64,000 bases of DNA from Pisaster brevispinus (GCA_023634235.1 JAMKCF010000016.1:62001-126000), one strand, 5' to 3'; positions 10,877-25,600 are shown, numbered from the stretch's first letter. A program made the numbers and translations. Notes: generated by a model not told the origin, from the letters alone.

Positions 10877-13800
10877 GTGTGCCTTGAATTCCACTTCACC
10901 CGAACATCAGACTTTTTGGGCCGATGTGCACCATCTTCGTGCCGGAAATGGCCTGCAGGCTGGGACACTCAGAAAGCCACTCAAAAGCATCTTCAGTGGG
11001 ATTTTTGTACACAGAGCTGCACACAGAGAAGAAGAAACGAAATAAAATACAAGGAGGCTCAAATCACACCCATAACAACATCGGATTTGCACAAGGTTTC
11101 CACCACTGGAAAGCCACGATTCAGGGCTCTCACCTCGTCGTTGATCCCTGTCTCTGAGCATTTTCTAGGCGGGGCGAGCGGCCCCGGAATAGGGCTACAA
11201 CCACCGGCAAGTTAGCCCACGCGCCGGGGCCGAGCAACAACAAAGGCAAGACATGTCCATCCGAAGAATGATTTGAAACAACACCCGAGCTAAGTTTGAG
11301 AATAACTCATGAACTAGAAATGCTAGAGAGACGAAATTTGTACCTGAGTGTGCCTTGAATTCCACTTCACCCGAACATCAGACTTTTTGGGCCGATGTGC
11401 ACCATCTTCGTGCCGGAAATGGCCTGCAGGCTGGGACACTCAGAAAGCCACTCAAAAGCATCTTCAGTGGGATTTTTGTACACAGAGCTGCACACAGAGA
11501 AGAAGAAACGAAATAAAATACAAGGAGGCTCAAATCACACCCATAACAACATCGGATTTGCACAAGGTTTCCACCACTGGAAAGCCACGATTCAGGGCTC
11601 TCACCTCGTCGTGGATTCCTGTCTCTGAGCATTTTCTAGGCGGGGCGAGCGGCCCCGGAATAGGGCTACAACCACCGGCAAGTTAGCCCACGCGCCGGGG
11701 CCGAGTAACAACAAAGGCAAGACATGTCCATCCGAAGAATGATTTGAAACAACACCCGAGCTAAGTTTGAGAATAACTCATGAACTAGAAATGCTAGAGA
11801 GACGAAATTTGTACCTGAGTGTGCCTTGAATTCCACTTCACCCGAACATCAGACTTTTTGGGCCGATGTGCACCATCTTCGTGCCGGAAATGGCCTGCAG
11901 GCTGGGACACTCAGAAAGCCACTCAAAAGCATCTTCAGTGGGATTTTTGTACACAGAGCTGCACACAGAGAAGAAGAAACGAAATAAAATACAAGGAGGC
12001 TCAAATCACACGCATAACAACATCGGATTTGCACAAGGTTTCCACCACTGGAAAGCCACGATTCAGGGCTCTCACCTCGTCGTTGATCCCTGTCTCTGAG
12101 CATTTTCTAGGCGGGGCGAGCGGCCCCGGAATAGGGCTACAACCACCGGCAAGTTAGCCCACGCGCCGGGGCCGAGCAACAACAAAGGCAAGACATGTCC
12201 ATCCGAAGAATGATTTGAAACAACACCCGAGCTAAGTTTGAGAATAACTCATGAACTAGAAATGCTAGAGAGACGAAATTTGTACCTGAGTGTGCCTTGA
12301 ATTCCACTTCACCCGAACATTAGACTTTTTGGGCCGATGTGCACCATCTTCGTGCCGGAAATGGCCTGCAGGCTGGGACACTCAGAAAGCCACTCAAAAG
12401 CATCTTCAGTGGGATTTTTGTACACAGAGCTGCACACAGAGAAGAAGAAACGAAATAAAATACAAGGAGGCTCAAATCACACCCATAACAACATCGGATT
12501 TGCACAAGGTTTCCACCACTGGAAAGCCACGATTCAGGGCTCTCACCTCGTCGTGGATCCCTGTCTCTGAGCATTTTCTAGGCGGGGCGAGCGGCCCCGG
12601 AATAGGGCTACAACCACCGGCAAGTTAGCCCACGCGCCGGGGCCGAGCAACAACAAAGGCAAGACATGTCCATCCGAAGAATGATTTGAAACAACACCCG
12701 AGCTAAGTTTGAGAATAACTCATGAACTAGAAATGCTAGAGAGACGAAATTTGTACCTGAGTGTGCCTTGAATTCCACTTCACCCGAACATCAGACTTTT
12801 TGGGCCGATGTGCACCATCTTCGTGCCGGAAATGGCCTGCAGGCTGGGACACTCAGAAAGCCACTCAAAAGCATCTTCAGTGGGATTTTTGTACACAGAG
12901 CTGCACACAGAGAAGAAGAAACGAAATAAAATACAAGGAGGCTCAAATCACACCCATAACAACATCGGATTTGCACAAGGTTTCCACCACTGGAAAGCCA
13001 CGATTCAGGGCTCTCACATCGTTGTGGATCCCTGTCTCTGAGCATTTTCTAGGCGGGGCGAGCGGCCCCGGAATAGGGCTACAACCACCGGCAAGTTAGC
13101 CCACGCGCCGGGGCCGAGCAACAACAAAGGCAAGACATGTCCATCCGAAGAATGATTTGAAACAACACCCGAGCTAAGTTTGAGAATAACTCATGAACTA
13201 GAAATGCTAGAGAGACGAAATTTGTACCTGAGTGTGCCTTGAATTCCACTTCACCCGAACATCAGACTTTTTGGGCCGATGTGCACCATCTTCGTGCCGG
13301 AAATGGCCTGCAGGCTGGGACACTCAGAAAGCCACTCAAAAGCATCTTCAGTGGGATTTTTGTTCACAGAGCTGCACACAGAGAAGAAGAAACGAAATAA
13401 AATACAAGGAGGCTCAAATCACACCCATAACAACATCGGATTTGCACAAGGTTTCCACCACTGGAAAGCCACGATTCAGGGCTCTCACCTCGTCGTGGAT
13501 CCCTGTCTCTGAGCATTTTCTAGGCGGGGCGAGCGGCCCCGGAATAGGGCTACAACCACCGGCAAGTTAGCCCACGCGCCGGGGCCGAGCAACAACAAAG
13601 GCAAGACATGTCCATCCGAAGAATGATTTGAAACAACACCCGAGCTAAGTTTGAGAATAACTCATGAACTAGAAATGCTAGAGAGACGAAATTTGTACCT
13701 GAGTGTGCCTTGAATTCCACTTCACCCGAACATCAGACTTTTTGGGCCGATGTGCACCATCTTCGTGCCGGAAATGGCCTGCAGGCTGGGACACTCAGAA

Positions 13801-16800
13801 AGCCACTCAAAAGCATCTTCAGTGGGATTTTTGTACACAGAGCTGCACACAGAGAAGAAGAAACGAAATAAAAGACAAGGAGGCTCAAATCACACCCATA
13901 ACAACATCGGATTTGCACAAGGTTTCCACCACTGGAAAGCCACGATTCAGGGCTCTCACCTCGTCGTGGATCCCTGTCTCTGAGCATTTTCTAGGCGGGG
14001 CGAGCGGCCCCGGAATAGGGCTACAACCACCGGCAAGTTAGCCCACGCGCCAGGGCCGAGCAACAACAAAGGCAAGACATGTCCATCCGAAGAATGATTT
14101 GAAACAACACCCGAGCTAAGTTTGAGAATAACTCATGAACTAGAAATGCTAGAGAGACGAAATTTGTACCTGAGTGTGCCTTGAATTCCACTTCACCCGA
14201 ACATCATACTTTTTGGGCCGATATGCACCATCTTCGTGCCGTAAATGGCCTGCAGGCTGGGACACTCAGAAAGCCACTCAAAAGCATCTTCAGTGGGATT
14301 TTTGTACACAGAGCTGCACACAGAGAAGAAGAAACGAAATAAAATACAAGGAGGCTCAAATCACACCCATAACAACATCGGATTTGCACAAAGTTTCCAC
14401 CACTGGAAAGCCACGATTCAGGGCTCTCACCTCGTCGTGGATCCCTGTCTCTGAGCATTTTCTAGGCGGGGCGAGCGGCCCCGGAATAGGGCTACAACCA
14501 CCGGCAAGTTAGCCCACGCGCCGAGGCCGAGCAACAACAAAGGCAAGACATGTCCATCCGAAGAATGATTTGAAACAACACCCGAGCTAAGTTTGAGAAT
14601 AACTCATGAACTAGAAATGCTAGAGAGACGAAATTTGTACCTGAGTGTGCCTTGAATTCCACTTCACCCGAACATCATACTTTTTGGGCCGATATGCACC
14701 ATCTTCGTGCCGGAAATGGCCTGCAGGCTGGGACACTCAGAAAGCCACTCAAAAGCATCTTCAGTGGGATTTTTGTACACAGAGCTGCACACAGAGAAGA
14801 AGAAACGAAATAAAATACAAGGAGGCTCAAATCACACCCATAACAACATCGGATTTGCACAAGGTTTCCACCACTGGAAAGCCACGATTCAGGGCTCTCA
14901 CCTCGTTGTGGATCCCTGTCTCTGAGCATTTTCTAGGCGGGGCGAGCGGCCCCGGAATAGGGCTACAACCACCGGCAAGTTAGCCCACGCGCCGGGGCCG
15001 AGCAACAACAAAGGCAAGACATGTCCATCCGAAGAATGATTTGAAACAACACCCGAGCTAAGTTTGAGAATAACTCATGAACTAGAAATGCTAGAGAGAC
15101 GAAATTTGTACCTGAGTGTGCCTTGAATTCCACTTCACCCGAACATCAGACTTTTTGGGCCGATGTGCACCATCTTCGTGCCGGAAATGGCCTGCAGGCT
15201 GGGACACTCAGAAAGCCACTCAAAAGCATCTTCAGTGGGATTTTTGTACACAGAGCTGCACACAGAGAAGAAGAAACGAAATAAAATACAAGGAGGCTCA
15301 AATCACACCCATAAAAACATCGGATTTGCACAATGTTTCCACCACTGGAAAGCCACGATTCAGGGCTCTCACCTCGTTGTGGATCCCTGTCTCTGAGCAT
15401 TTTCTAGGCGGGGCGAGCGGCCCCGGAATAGGGCTACAACCAACGGCAAGTTAGCCCACGCGCCGGGGCCGAGCAACAACAAAGGCAAGACATGTCCATC
15501 CGAAGAATGATTTGAAACAACACCCGAGCTAAGTTTGAGAATAACTCATGAACTAAAAATGCTAGAGAGACGAAATTTGTACCTGAGTGTGCCTTGAATT
15601 CCACTTCACCCGAACATCAGACTTTTTGGGCCGATGTGCACCATCTTCGTGCCGGAAATGGCCTGCAGGCTGGGACACTCAGAAAGCCACTCAAAAGCAT
15701 CTTCAGTGGGATTTTTGTACACAGAGCTGCACACAGAGAAGAAGAAACGAAATAAAATACAAGGAGGCTCAAATCACACCCATAACAACATCGGATTTGC
15801 ACAAGGTTTCCACCACTGGAAAGCCACGATTCAGGGCTCTCACCTCGTCGTAGATTCTTGTCTCTGAGCATTTTCTAGGCGGGGCGAGCGGCCCCGGAAT
15901 AGGGCTACAACCACCGGCAAGTTAGCCCACGCGCCGGGGCCGAGCAACAACAAAGGCAAGACATGTCCATCCGAAGAATGATTTGAAACAACACCCGAGC
16001 TAAGTTTGAGAATAACTCATGAACTAGAAATGCTAGAGAGACGAAATTTGTACCTGAGTGTGCCTTGAATTCCACTTCACCCGAACATTATACTTTTTGG
16101 GCCGATGTGCACCATCTTCGTGCCGGAAATGGCCTGCAGGCTGGGACACTCAGAAAGCCACTCAAAAGCATCTTCAGTTGGATTTTTGTACACAGAGCTG
16201 CACACAGAGAAGAAGAAACGAAATAAAATACAAGGAGGCTCAAATCACACCCATAACAACATCGGATTTGCACAAGGTTTCCACCACTGGAAAGCCACGA
16301 TTCAGGGCTCTCACCTCGTTGTGGATCCCTGTCTCTGAGCATTTTCTAGGCGGGGCGAGCGGCCCCGGAATAGGGCTACAACCACCGGCAAGTTAGCCCA
16401 CGCGCCGGGGCCGAGCAACAACAAAGGCAAGACATGTCCATCCGAAGAATGATTTGAAACAACACCCGAGCTAAGTTTGAGAATAACTCATGAACTAGAA
16501 ATGCTAGAGAGACGAAATTTGTACCTGAGTGTGCCTTGAATTCCACTTCACCCGAACATCAGACTTTTTGGGCCGATGTGCACCATCTTCGTGCCGGAAA
16601 TGGCCTGCAGGCTGGGACACTCAGAAAGCCACTCAAAAGCATCTTCAGCGGGATTTTTGTACACAGAGCTGCACACAGAGAAGAAGAAACGAAATAAAAT
16701 ACAAGGAGGCTCAAATCACACCCATAACAACATCGGATTTGCACAAGGTTTCCACCACTGGAAAGCCACGATTCAGGGCTCTCACCTCGTTGTGGATCCC

Positions 16801-16999
16801 TGTCTCTGAGCATTTTCTAGGCGGGGCGAGCGGCCCCGGAATAGGGCTACAACCACCTTCAAGTTAGCCCACGCGCCGGGGCCGAGCAACAACAAAGGCA
16901 AGACATGTCCATCCGAAGAATGATTTGAAACAACACCCGAGCTAAGTTTGAGAATAACTCATGAACTAGAAATGCTAGAGAGACGAAATTTGTACCTGA

Positions 17000-17467
17000 G
17001 TGTGCCTTGAATTCCACTTCACCCGATCAGACTTTTTGGGCCGATGTGCATCATCTTCGTGCCGGAAATGGCCTGCAGGCTGGGACACTCAGAAAGCCAC
17101 TCAAAAGCATCTTCAGTGGGATTTTTGTACACAGAGCTGCACACAGAGAAGAAGAAACGAAATAAAATACAAGGAGGCTCAAATCACACCCATAACAACA
17201 TCGGATTTGCACAAGGTTTCCACCACTGGAAAGCCACGATTCAGGGCTCTCACCTCGTCGTTGATCCCTGTCTCTGAGCATTTTCTAGGCGGGGCGAGCG
17301 GCCCCGGAATAGGGCTACAACCACCGGCAAGTTAGCCCACGCGCCGGGGCCGAGCAACAACAAAGGCAAGACATGTCCATCCGAAGAATGATTTGAAACA
17401 ACACCCGAGCTAAGTTTGAGAATAACTCATGAACTAGAAATGCTAGAGAGACGAAATTTGTACCTGA
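17000..17467 (+). repeat. Monomer 37, 468 bp, same 3-bp deletion as monomer 8
   Basis: The deletion junction is at 17026/17027, and GTGCATCATC is also shared with the copy at 3344. Further on it differs: CGTCGTTGAT here against CGTTGTGGAT there. The two are therefore related copies whose 3' parts have since been exchanged or mutated. Confidence 0.97.
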
Positions 17468-20400
17468 GTTTGCCTTGAATTCCACTTCACCCGAACATTA
17501 GACTTTTTGGGCCGATGTGCACCATCTTCGTGCCGGAAATGGCCTGCAGGCTGGGACACTCAGAAAGCCACTCAAAAGCATCTTCAGTGGGATTTTTGTA
17601 CACAGAGCTGCACACAGAGAAGAAGAAACGAAATAAAATACAAGGAGGCTCAAATCACACCCATAACAACATCGGATTTGCACAAGGTTTCCACCACTGG
17701 AAAGCCACGATTCAGGGCTCTCACCTCGTCGTGGATCCTTGTCTCTGAGCATTTTCTAGGCGGGGCGAGCGGCCCCGGAATAGGGCTACAACCACCGGCA
17801 AGTTAGACCACGCGCCGGGGCCGAGCAACAACAAAGGCAAGACATGTCCATCCGAAGAATGATTTGAAACAACACCCGAGCTAAGTTTGAGAATAACTCA
17901 TGAACTAGAAATGCTAGAGAGACGAAATTTGTACCTGAGTGTGCCTTGAATTCCACTTCACCCGAACATCAGACTTTTTGGGCCGATGTGCACCATCTTC
18001 GTGCCGGAAATGGCCTGCAGGCTGGGACACTCAGAAAGCCACTCAAAAGCATCTTCAGTGGGATTTTTGTACACAGAGCTGCACACAGAGAAGAAGAAAC
18101 GAAATAAAATACAAGGAGGCTCAAATCACACCCATAACAACATCGGATTTGCACAAGGTTTCCACCACTGGAAAGCCACGATTCAGGGCTCTCACCTCGT
18201 CGTTGATCCCTGTCTCTGAGCATTTTCTAGGCGGGGCGAGCGGCCCCGGAATAGGGCTACAACCACCGGCAAGTTAGCCCACGCGCCGGGGCCGAGCAAC
18301 AACAAAGGCAAGACATGTCCATCCGAAGAATGATTTGAAACAACACCCGAGCTAAGTTTGAGAATAACTCATGAACTAGAAATGCTAGAGAGACGAAATT
18401 TGTACCTGAGTGTGCCTTGAATTCCACTTCACCCGAACATCAGACTTTTTGGGCCGATGTGCACCATCTTCGTGCCGGAAATGGCCTGCAGGCTGGGACA
18501 CTCAGAAAGCCACTCAAAAGCATCTTCAGTGGGATTTTTGTACACAGAGCTGCACACAGAGAAGAAGAAACGAAATAAAATACAAGGAGGCTCAAATCAC
18601 ACCCATAACAACATCGGATTTGCACAAGGTTTCCACCACTGGAAAGCCACGATTCAGGGCTCTCACCTCGTCGTGGATCCCTGTCTCTGAGCATTTTCTA
18701 CGCGGGGCGAGCGGCCCCGGAATAGGGCTACAACCACCGGCAAGTTAGCCCAAGCGCCGGGGCCGAGCAACAACAAAGGCAAGACATGTCCATCCGAAGA
18801 ATGATTTGAAACAACACCCGAGCTAAGTTTGAGAATAACTCATGAACTAGAAATGCTAGAGAGACGAAATTTGTACCTGAGTGTGCCTTGAATCCCACTT
18901 CACCCGAACATCAGACTTTTTGGGCCGATGTGCACCATCTTCGTGCCGGAAATGGCCTGCAGGCTGGGACACTCAGAAAGCCACTCAAAAGCATCTTCAG
19001 TGGGATTTTTGTACACAGAGCTGCACACAGAGAAGAAGAAACGAAATAAAATACAAGGAGGCTCAAATCACACCCATAACAACATCGGATTTGCACAAGG
19101 TTTCCACCACTGGAAAGCCACGATTCAGGGCTCTCACCTCGTCGTGGATCCCTGTCTCTGAGCATTTTCTAGGCGGGGCGAGCGGCCCCGGAATAGGGCT
19201 ACAACCACCGGCAAGTTAGCCCACGCGCCAGGGCCGAGCAACAACAAAGGCAAGACATGTCAATCCGAAGAATGATTTGAAACAACACCCGAGCTAAGTT
19301 TGAGAATAACTCATGAACTAGAAATGCTAGAGAGACGAAATTTGTACCTGAGTGTGCCTTGAATTCCACTTCACCCGAACATCAGACTTTTTGGGCCGAT
19401 GTGCACCATCTTCGTGCCGGAAATGGCCTGCAGGCTGGGACACTCAGAAAGCCACTCAAAAGCATCTTCAGTGGGATTTTTGTACACAGAGCTGCACACA
19501 GAGAAGAAGAAACGAAATAAAATACAAGGAGGCTCAAATCACACCCATAACAACATCGGATTTGCACAAGGTTTCCACCACTGGAAAGCCACGATTCAGG
19601 GCTCTCACCTCGTTGTGGATCCCTGTCTCTGAGCATTTTCTAGGCGGGGCGAGCGGCCCCGGAATAGGGCTACAACCACCGGCAAGTTAGCCCACGCGCC
19701 GGGGCCGAGCAACAACAAAGGCAAGACATGTCCATCCGAAGAATGATTTGAAACAACACCCGAGCTAAGTTTGAGAATAACTCATGAACTAGAAATGCTA
19801 GAGAGACGAAATTTGTACCTGAGTGTGCCTTGAATTCCACTTCACCCGAACATCAGACTTTTTGGGCCGATATGCACCATCTTCGTGCCGGAAATGGCCT
19901 GCAGGCTGGGACACTCAGAAAGCCACTCAAAAGCATCTTCAGTGGGATTTTTGTACACAGAGCTGCACACAGAGAAGAAGAAACGAAATAAAATACAAGG
20001 AGGCTCAAATCACACCCATAACAACATCGGATTTGCACAAGGTTTCCACCACTGGAAAGCCACGATTCAGGGCTCTCACCTCGTCGTGGATCCCTGTCTC
20101 TGAGCATTTTCTAGGCGGGGCGAGCGGCCCCGGAATAGGGCTACAACCACCGGCAAGTTAGCCCACGCGCCGGGGCCGAGCAACAACAAAGGCAAGACAT
20201 GTCCAACCGAAGAATGATTTGAAACAACACCCGAGCTAAGTTTGAGAATAACTCATGAACTAGAAATGCTAGAGAGACGAAATTTGTACCTGAGTGTGCC
20301 TTGAATTCCACTTCACCCGAACATCAGACTTTTTGGGCCGATGTGCACCATCTTCGTGCCGGAAATGGCCTGCAGGCTGGGACACTCAGAAAGCCACTCA

Positions 20401-21385
20401 AAAGCATCTTCAGTGGGATTTTTGTACACAGAGCTGCACACAGAGAAGAAGAAACGAAATAAAATACAAGGAGGCTCAAATCACACCCATAACAACATCG
20501 GATTTGCACAAGGTTTCCACCACTGGAAAGCCACGATTCAGGGCTCTCACCTCGTCGTCGATCCCTGTCTCTGAGCATTTTCTAGGCGGGGCGAGCGGCC
20601 CCGGAATAGGGCTACAACCACCGGCAAGTTAGCCCACGCGCCGGGGCCGAGCAACAACAAAGGCAAGACATGTCCATCCGAAGAATGATTTGAAACAACA
20701 CCCGAGCTAAGTTTGAGAATAACTCATGAACTAGAAATGCTAGAGAGACGAAATTTGTACCTGAGTGTGCCTTGAATTCCACTTCACCCGAACATCAGAC
20801 TTTTTGGGCCGATGTGCACCATCTTCGTGCCGGAAATGGCCTGCAGGCTGGGACACTCAGAAAGCCACTCAAAAGCATCTTCAGTGGGATTTTTGTACAC
20901 AGAGCTGCACACAGAGAAGAAGAAACGAAATAAAATACAAGGAGGCTCAAATCACACCCATAACAACATCGGATTTGCACAAGGTTTCCACCACTGGAAA
21001 GCCACGATTCAGGGCTCTCACCTCGTCGTGGATCCCTGTCTCTGAGCATTTTCTAGGCGGGGCGAGCGGCCCCGGAATAGGGCTACAACCACCGGCAAGT
21101 TAGCCCACGCGCCGGTGCCGAGCAACAACAAAGGCAAGACATGTCCATCCGAAGAATGATTTGAAACAACACCCGAGCTAAGTTTGAGAATAACTCATGA
21201 ACTAGAAATGCTAGAGAGACGAAATTTGTACCTGAGTGTGCCTTGAATTCCACTTCACCCGAACATCAGACTTTTTGGGCCGATGTGCACCATCTTCGTG
21301 CCGGAAATGGCCTGCAGGCTGGGACACTCAGAAAGCCACTCAAAAGCATCTTCAGTGGGATTTTTGTACACAGAGCTGCACACAG

Positions 21386-22346
21386 AGAAGAGAAACGAAA
21401 ATAAAATACAAGGAGCTCAAATCACACCCATAACAACATCGGATTTGCACAAGGTTTCCACCACTGGAAAGCCACGATTCAGGGCTCTCACCTCGTTGTG
21501 GATCCCTGTCTCTGAGGCATTTTCTAGGCGGGGCGAGCGGCCCCGGAATAGGGCTACAACCACCGGCAAGTTAGCCCACGCGCCGGGGCCGAGCAACAAC
21601 AAAGGCAAGACATGTCCATCCGAAGAATGATTTGAAACAACACCCGAGCTAAGTTTGAGAATAACTCATGAACTAGAAATGCTAGAGAGACGAAATTTGT
21701 ACCTGAGTGTGCCTTGAATTCCACTTCACCCGAACATCAGACTTTTTGGGCCGATGTGCACCATCTTCGTGCCGGAAATGGCCTGCAGGCAGGGACACTC
21801 AGAAAGCCACTCAAAAGCATCTTCAGTGGGATTTTTGTACACAGAGCTGCACACAGAGAAGAAGAAACGAAATAAAATACAAGGAGGCTCAAATCACACC
21901 CATAACAACATCGGATTTGCACAAGTATTCCACCACTGGAAAGCCACGATTCAGGGCTCTCACCTCGTTGTGGATCCCTGTCTCTGAGCATTTTCTAGGC
22001 GGGGCGAGCGGCCCGGAATAGGGCTACAACCACCGGCAAGTTAGCCCACGCGCCGGGGCCGAGCAACAACAAAGGCAAGACATGTCCATCCGAAGAATGA
22101 TTTGAAACAACACCCGAGCTAAGTTTGAGAATAACTCATGAACTAGAAATGCTAGAGAGACGAAATTTGTACCTGAGTGTGCCTTGAATTCCACTTCACC
22201 CGAACATCAGACTTTTTGGGCCGATGTGCACCATCTTCGTGCCGGAAATGGCCTGCAGGCAGGGACACTCAGAAAGCCACTCAAAAGCATCTTCAGTGGG
22301 ATTTTTGTACACAGAGCTGCACACAGAGAAGAAGAAACGAAATAAA
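21386..22346. other. Indel cluster 1 (six one-base indels in three monomers)
   Basis: In the monomer at 21236 four indels cancel out: an A is lost in GAAGAGAAAC (about 21390), an A is gained in GAAAATAAAA (about 21400), a G is lost in AGGAGCTC (about 21414), and a G is gained in TGAGGCATT (about 21517). The monomer at 21707 loses a C in CGGCCCGG (about 22013). The one at 22177 loses an A in AAATAAATAC (about 22345). The flanking 20 kb has only two 3-bp deletions and one end effect. The cluster lies where the A/A' alignment changes offset. Confidence 0.85.
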
Positions 22347-22646
22347 TACAAGGAGGCTCAAATCACACCCATAACAACATCGGATTTGCACAAGGTTTCC
22401 ACCACTGGAAAGCCACGATTCAGGGCTCTCACCTCGTCGTAGATCCCTGTCTCTGAGCATTTTCTAGGCGGGGCGAGCGGCCCCGGAATAGGGCTACAAC
22501 CACCGGCAAGTTAGCCCACGCGCCGGGGCCGAGCAACAACAAAGGCAAGACATGTCCATCCGAAGAATGATTTGAAACAACACCCGAGCTAAGTTTGAGA
22601 ATAACTCATGAACTAGAAATGCTAGAGAGACGAAATTTGTACCTGA
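21707..22646 (+). repeat. Monomers 47 and 48, extra pair with GGCAGGGAC
   Basis: Both copies carry GGCAGGGACAC but lack the CACTCCAAAG that accompanies it in block A (9935, 10406). They differ from each other: 21707 has CAAGTATTCC and CGTTGTGGAT, while 22177 has CGTCGTAGAT. Each is 470 bp through a different one-base loss. They have no colinear partner in block A. Confidence 0.85.
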
Positions 22647-25600
22647 GTGTGCCTTGAATTCCACTTCACCCGAACATTATACTTTTTGGGCCGATGTGCA
22701 CCATCTTCGTGCCGGAAATGGCCTGCAGGCTGGGACACTCAGAAAGCCACTCAAAAGCATCTTCAGTGGGATTTTTGTACACAGAGCTGCACACAGAGAA
22801 GAAGAAACGAAATAAAATACAAGGAGGCTCAAATCACACCCATAACAACATCGGATTTGCACAAGGTTTCCACCACTGGAAAGCCACGATTCAGGGCTCT
22901 CACCTCGTCGTGGATCCCTGTCTCTGAGCATTTTCTAGGCGGGGCGAGCGGCCCCGGAATAGGGCTACAACCACCGGCAAGTTAGCCCACGCGCCGGGGC
23001 CGAGCAACAACAAAGGCAAGACATGTCCATCCGAAGAATGATTTGAAACAACACCCGAGCTAAGTTTGAGAATAACTCATGAACTAGAAATGCTAGAGAG
23101 ACGAAATTTGTACCTGAGTGTGCCTTGAATTCCACTTCACCCGAACATCAGACTTTTTGGGCCGATGTGCACCATCTTCGTGCCGGAAATGGCCTGCAGG
23201 CTGGGACACTCAGAAAGCCACTCAAAAGCATCTTCAGTGGGATTTTTGTACACAGAGCTGCACACAGAGAAGAAGAAACGAAATAAAATACAAGGAGGCT
23301 CAAATCACACCCATAACAACATCGGATTTGCACAAGGTTTCCACCACTGGAAAGCCACGATTCAGGGCTCTCACCTCGTCGTGGATCCCTGTCTCTGAGC
23401 ATTTTCTAGGCGGGGCGAGCGGCCCCGGAATAGGGCTACAACCACCGGCAAGTTAGCCCACGCGCCGGGGCCGAGCAACAACAAAGGCAAGACATGTCCA
23501 TCCGAAGAATGATTTGAAACAACACCCGAGCTAAGTTTGAGAATAACTCATGAACTAGAAATGCTAGAGAGACGAAATTTGTACCTGAGTGTGCCTTGAA
23601 TTCCACTTCACCCGAACATCAGACTTTTTGGGCCGATGTGCACCATCTTCGTGCCGGAAATGGCCTGCAGGCTGGGACACTCAGAAAGCCACTCAAAAGC
23701 ATCTTCAGTGGGATTTTTGTACACAGAGCTGCACACAGAGAAGAAGAAACGAAATAAAATACAAGGAGGCTCAAATCACACCCATAACAACATCGGATTT
23801 GCACAAGGTTTCCACCACTGGAAAGCCACGATTCAGGGCTCTCACCTCGTCGTAGATCCCTGTCTCTGAGCATTTTCTAGGCGGGGCGAGCGGCCCCGGA
23901 ATAGGGCTACAACCACCGGCAAGTTAGCCCACGCGCCGGGGCCGAGCAACAACAAAGGCAAGACATGTCCATCCGAAGAATGATTTGAAACAACACCCGA
24001 GCTAAGTTTGAGAATAACTCATGAACTAGAAATGCTAGAGAGACGAAATTTGTACCTGAGTGTGCCTTGAATTCCACTTCACCCGAACATCAGACTTTTT
24101 GGGCCGATGTGCACCATCTTCGTGCCGGAAATGGCCTGCAGGCTGGGACACTCAGAAAGCCACTCAAAAGCATCTTCAGTGGGATTTTTGTACACAGAGC
24201 TGCACACAGAGAAGAAGAAACGAAATAAAATACAAGGAGGCTCAAATCACACCCATAACAACATCGGATTTGCACAAGGTTTCCACCACTGGAAAGCCAC
24301 GATTCAGGGCTCTCACCTCGTCGTGGATTCCTGTCTCTGAGCATTTTCTAGGCGGGGCGAGCGGCCCCGGAATAGGGCTACAACCACCGGCAAGTTAGCC
24401 CACGCGCCGGGGCCGAGTAACAACAAAGGCAAGACATGTCCATCCGAAGAATGATTTGAAACAACACCCGAGCTAAGTTTGAGAATAACTCATGAACTAG
24501 AAATGCTAGAGAGACGAAATTTGTACCTGAGTGTGCCTTGAATTCCACTTCACCCGAACATCAGACTTTTTGGGCCGATGTGCACCATCTTCGTGCCGGA
24601 AATGGCCTGCAGGCTGGGACACTCAGAAAGCCACTCAAAAGCATCTTCAGTGGGATTTTTGTACACAGAGCTGCACACAGAGAAGAAGAAACGAAATAAA
24701 ATACAAGGAGGCTCAAATCACACGCATAACAACATCGGATTTGCACAAGGTTTCCACCACTGGAAAGCCACGATTCAGGGCTCTCACCTCGTCGTGGATC
24801 CCTGTCTCTGAGCATTTTCTAGGCGGGGCGAGCGGCCCCGGAATAGGGCTACAACCACCGGCAAGTTAGCCCACGCGCCGGGGCCGAGCAACAACAAAGG
24901 CAAGACATGTCCATCCGAAGAATGATTTGAAACAACACCCGAGCTAAGTTTGAGAATAACTCATGAACTAGAAATGCTAGAGAGACGAAATTTGTACCTG
25001 AGTGTGCCTTGAATTCCACTTCACCCGAACATTAGACTTTTTGGGCCGATGTGCACCATCTTCGTGCCGGAAATGGCCTGCAGGCTGGGACACTCAGAAA
25101 GCCACTCAAAAGCATCTTCAGTGGGATTTTTGTACACAGAGCTGCACACAGAGAAGAAGAAACGAAATAAAATACAAGGAGGCTCAAATCACACCCATAA
25201 CAACATCGGATTTGCACAAGGTTTCCACCACTGGAAAGCCACGATTCAGGGCTCTCACCTCGTCGTGGATCCCTGTCTCTGAGCATTTTCTAGGCGGGGC
25301 GAGCGGCCCCGGAATAGGGCTACAACCACCGGCAAGTTAGCCCACGCGCCGGGGCCGAGCAACAACAAAGGCAAGACATGTCCATCCGAAGAATGATTTG
25401 AAACAACACCCGAGCTAAGTTTGAGAATAACTCATGAACTAGAAATGCTAGAGAGACGAAATTTGTACCTGAGTGTGCCTTGAATTCCACTTCACCCGAA
25501 CATCAGACTTTTTGGGCCGATGTGCACCATCTTCGTGCCGGAAATGGCCTGCAGGCTGGGACACTCAGAAAGCCACTCAAAAGCATCTTCAGTGGGATTT

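Larger units (their letters stand above)
518..14173 (+). repeat. Higher-order block A, 29 monomers (numbers 2-30)
   Basis: Anchors run every 471 bp from 518 to 3344, then 3812 to 13703; the monomer at 3344 is 468 bp. Markers that identify positions are: 518 and 989 CATCATACT with GATATG; 1460 CCATAAAAAC, CACAATG and CCAACGG, then AACTAAAAATG; 1931 TAGATTCTT; 2402 CATTATACT; 2873 TTCAGCGGG and CACCTTCAAG; 3344 a 3-bp deletion; 4283 CTACGCGG; 4754 CCAGGGCC with GTCAATCC; 5696 GATATG with GTCCAACC; 6167 CGTCGTCGAT; 6638 CCGGTGCC; 8051 CATTATACT; 8993 GATATG; 9464 GGCTAGGAC; 11348 GGATTCC with GAGTAAC; 11819 CACGCAT; 12290 CATTAGACT; 13232 TTGTTCAC; 13703 AAAAGACAAG with CCAGGGCC. The same markers recur in the same order from 14174, which defines the block. 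The left limit is set by the monomer at 14174 matching 518. Confidence 0.9.
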
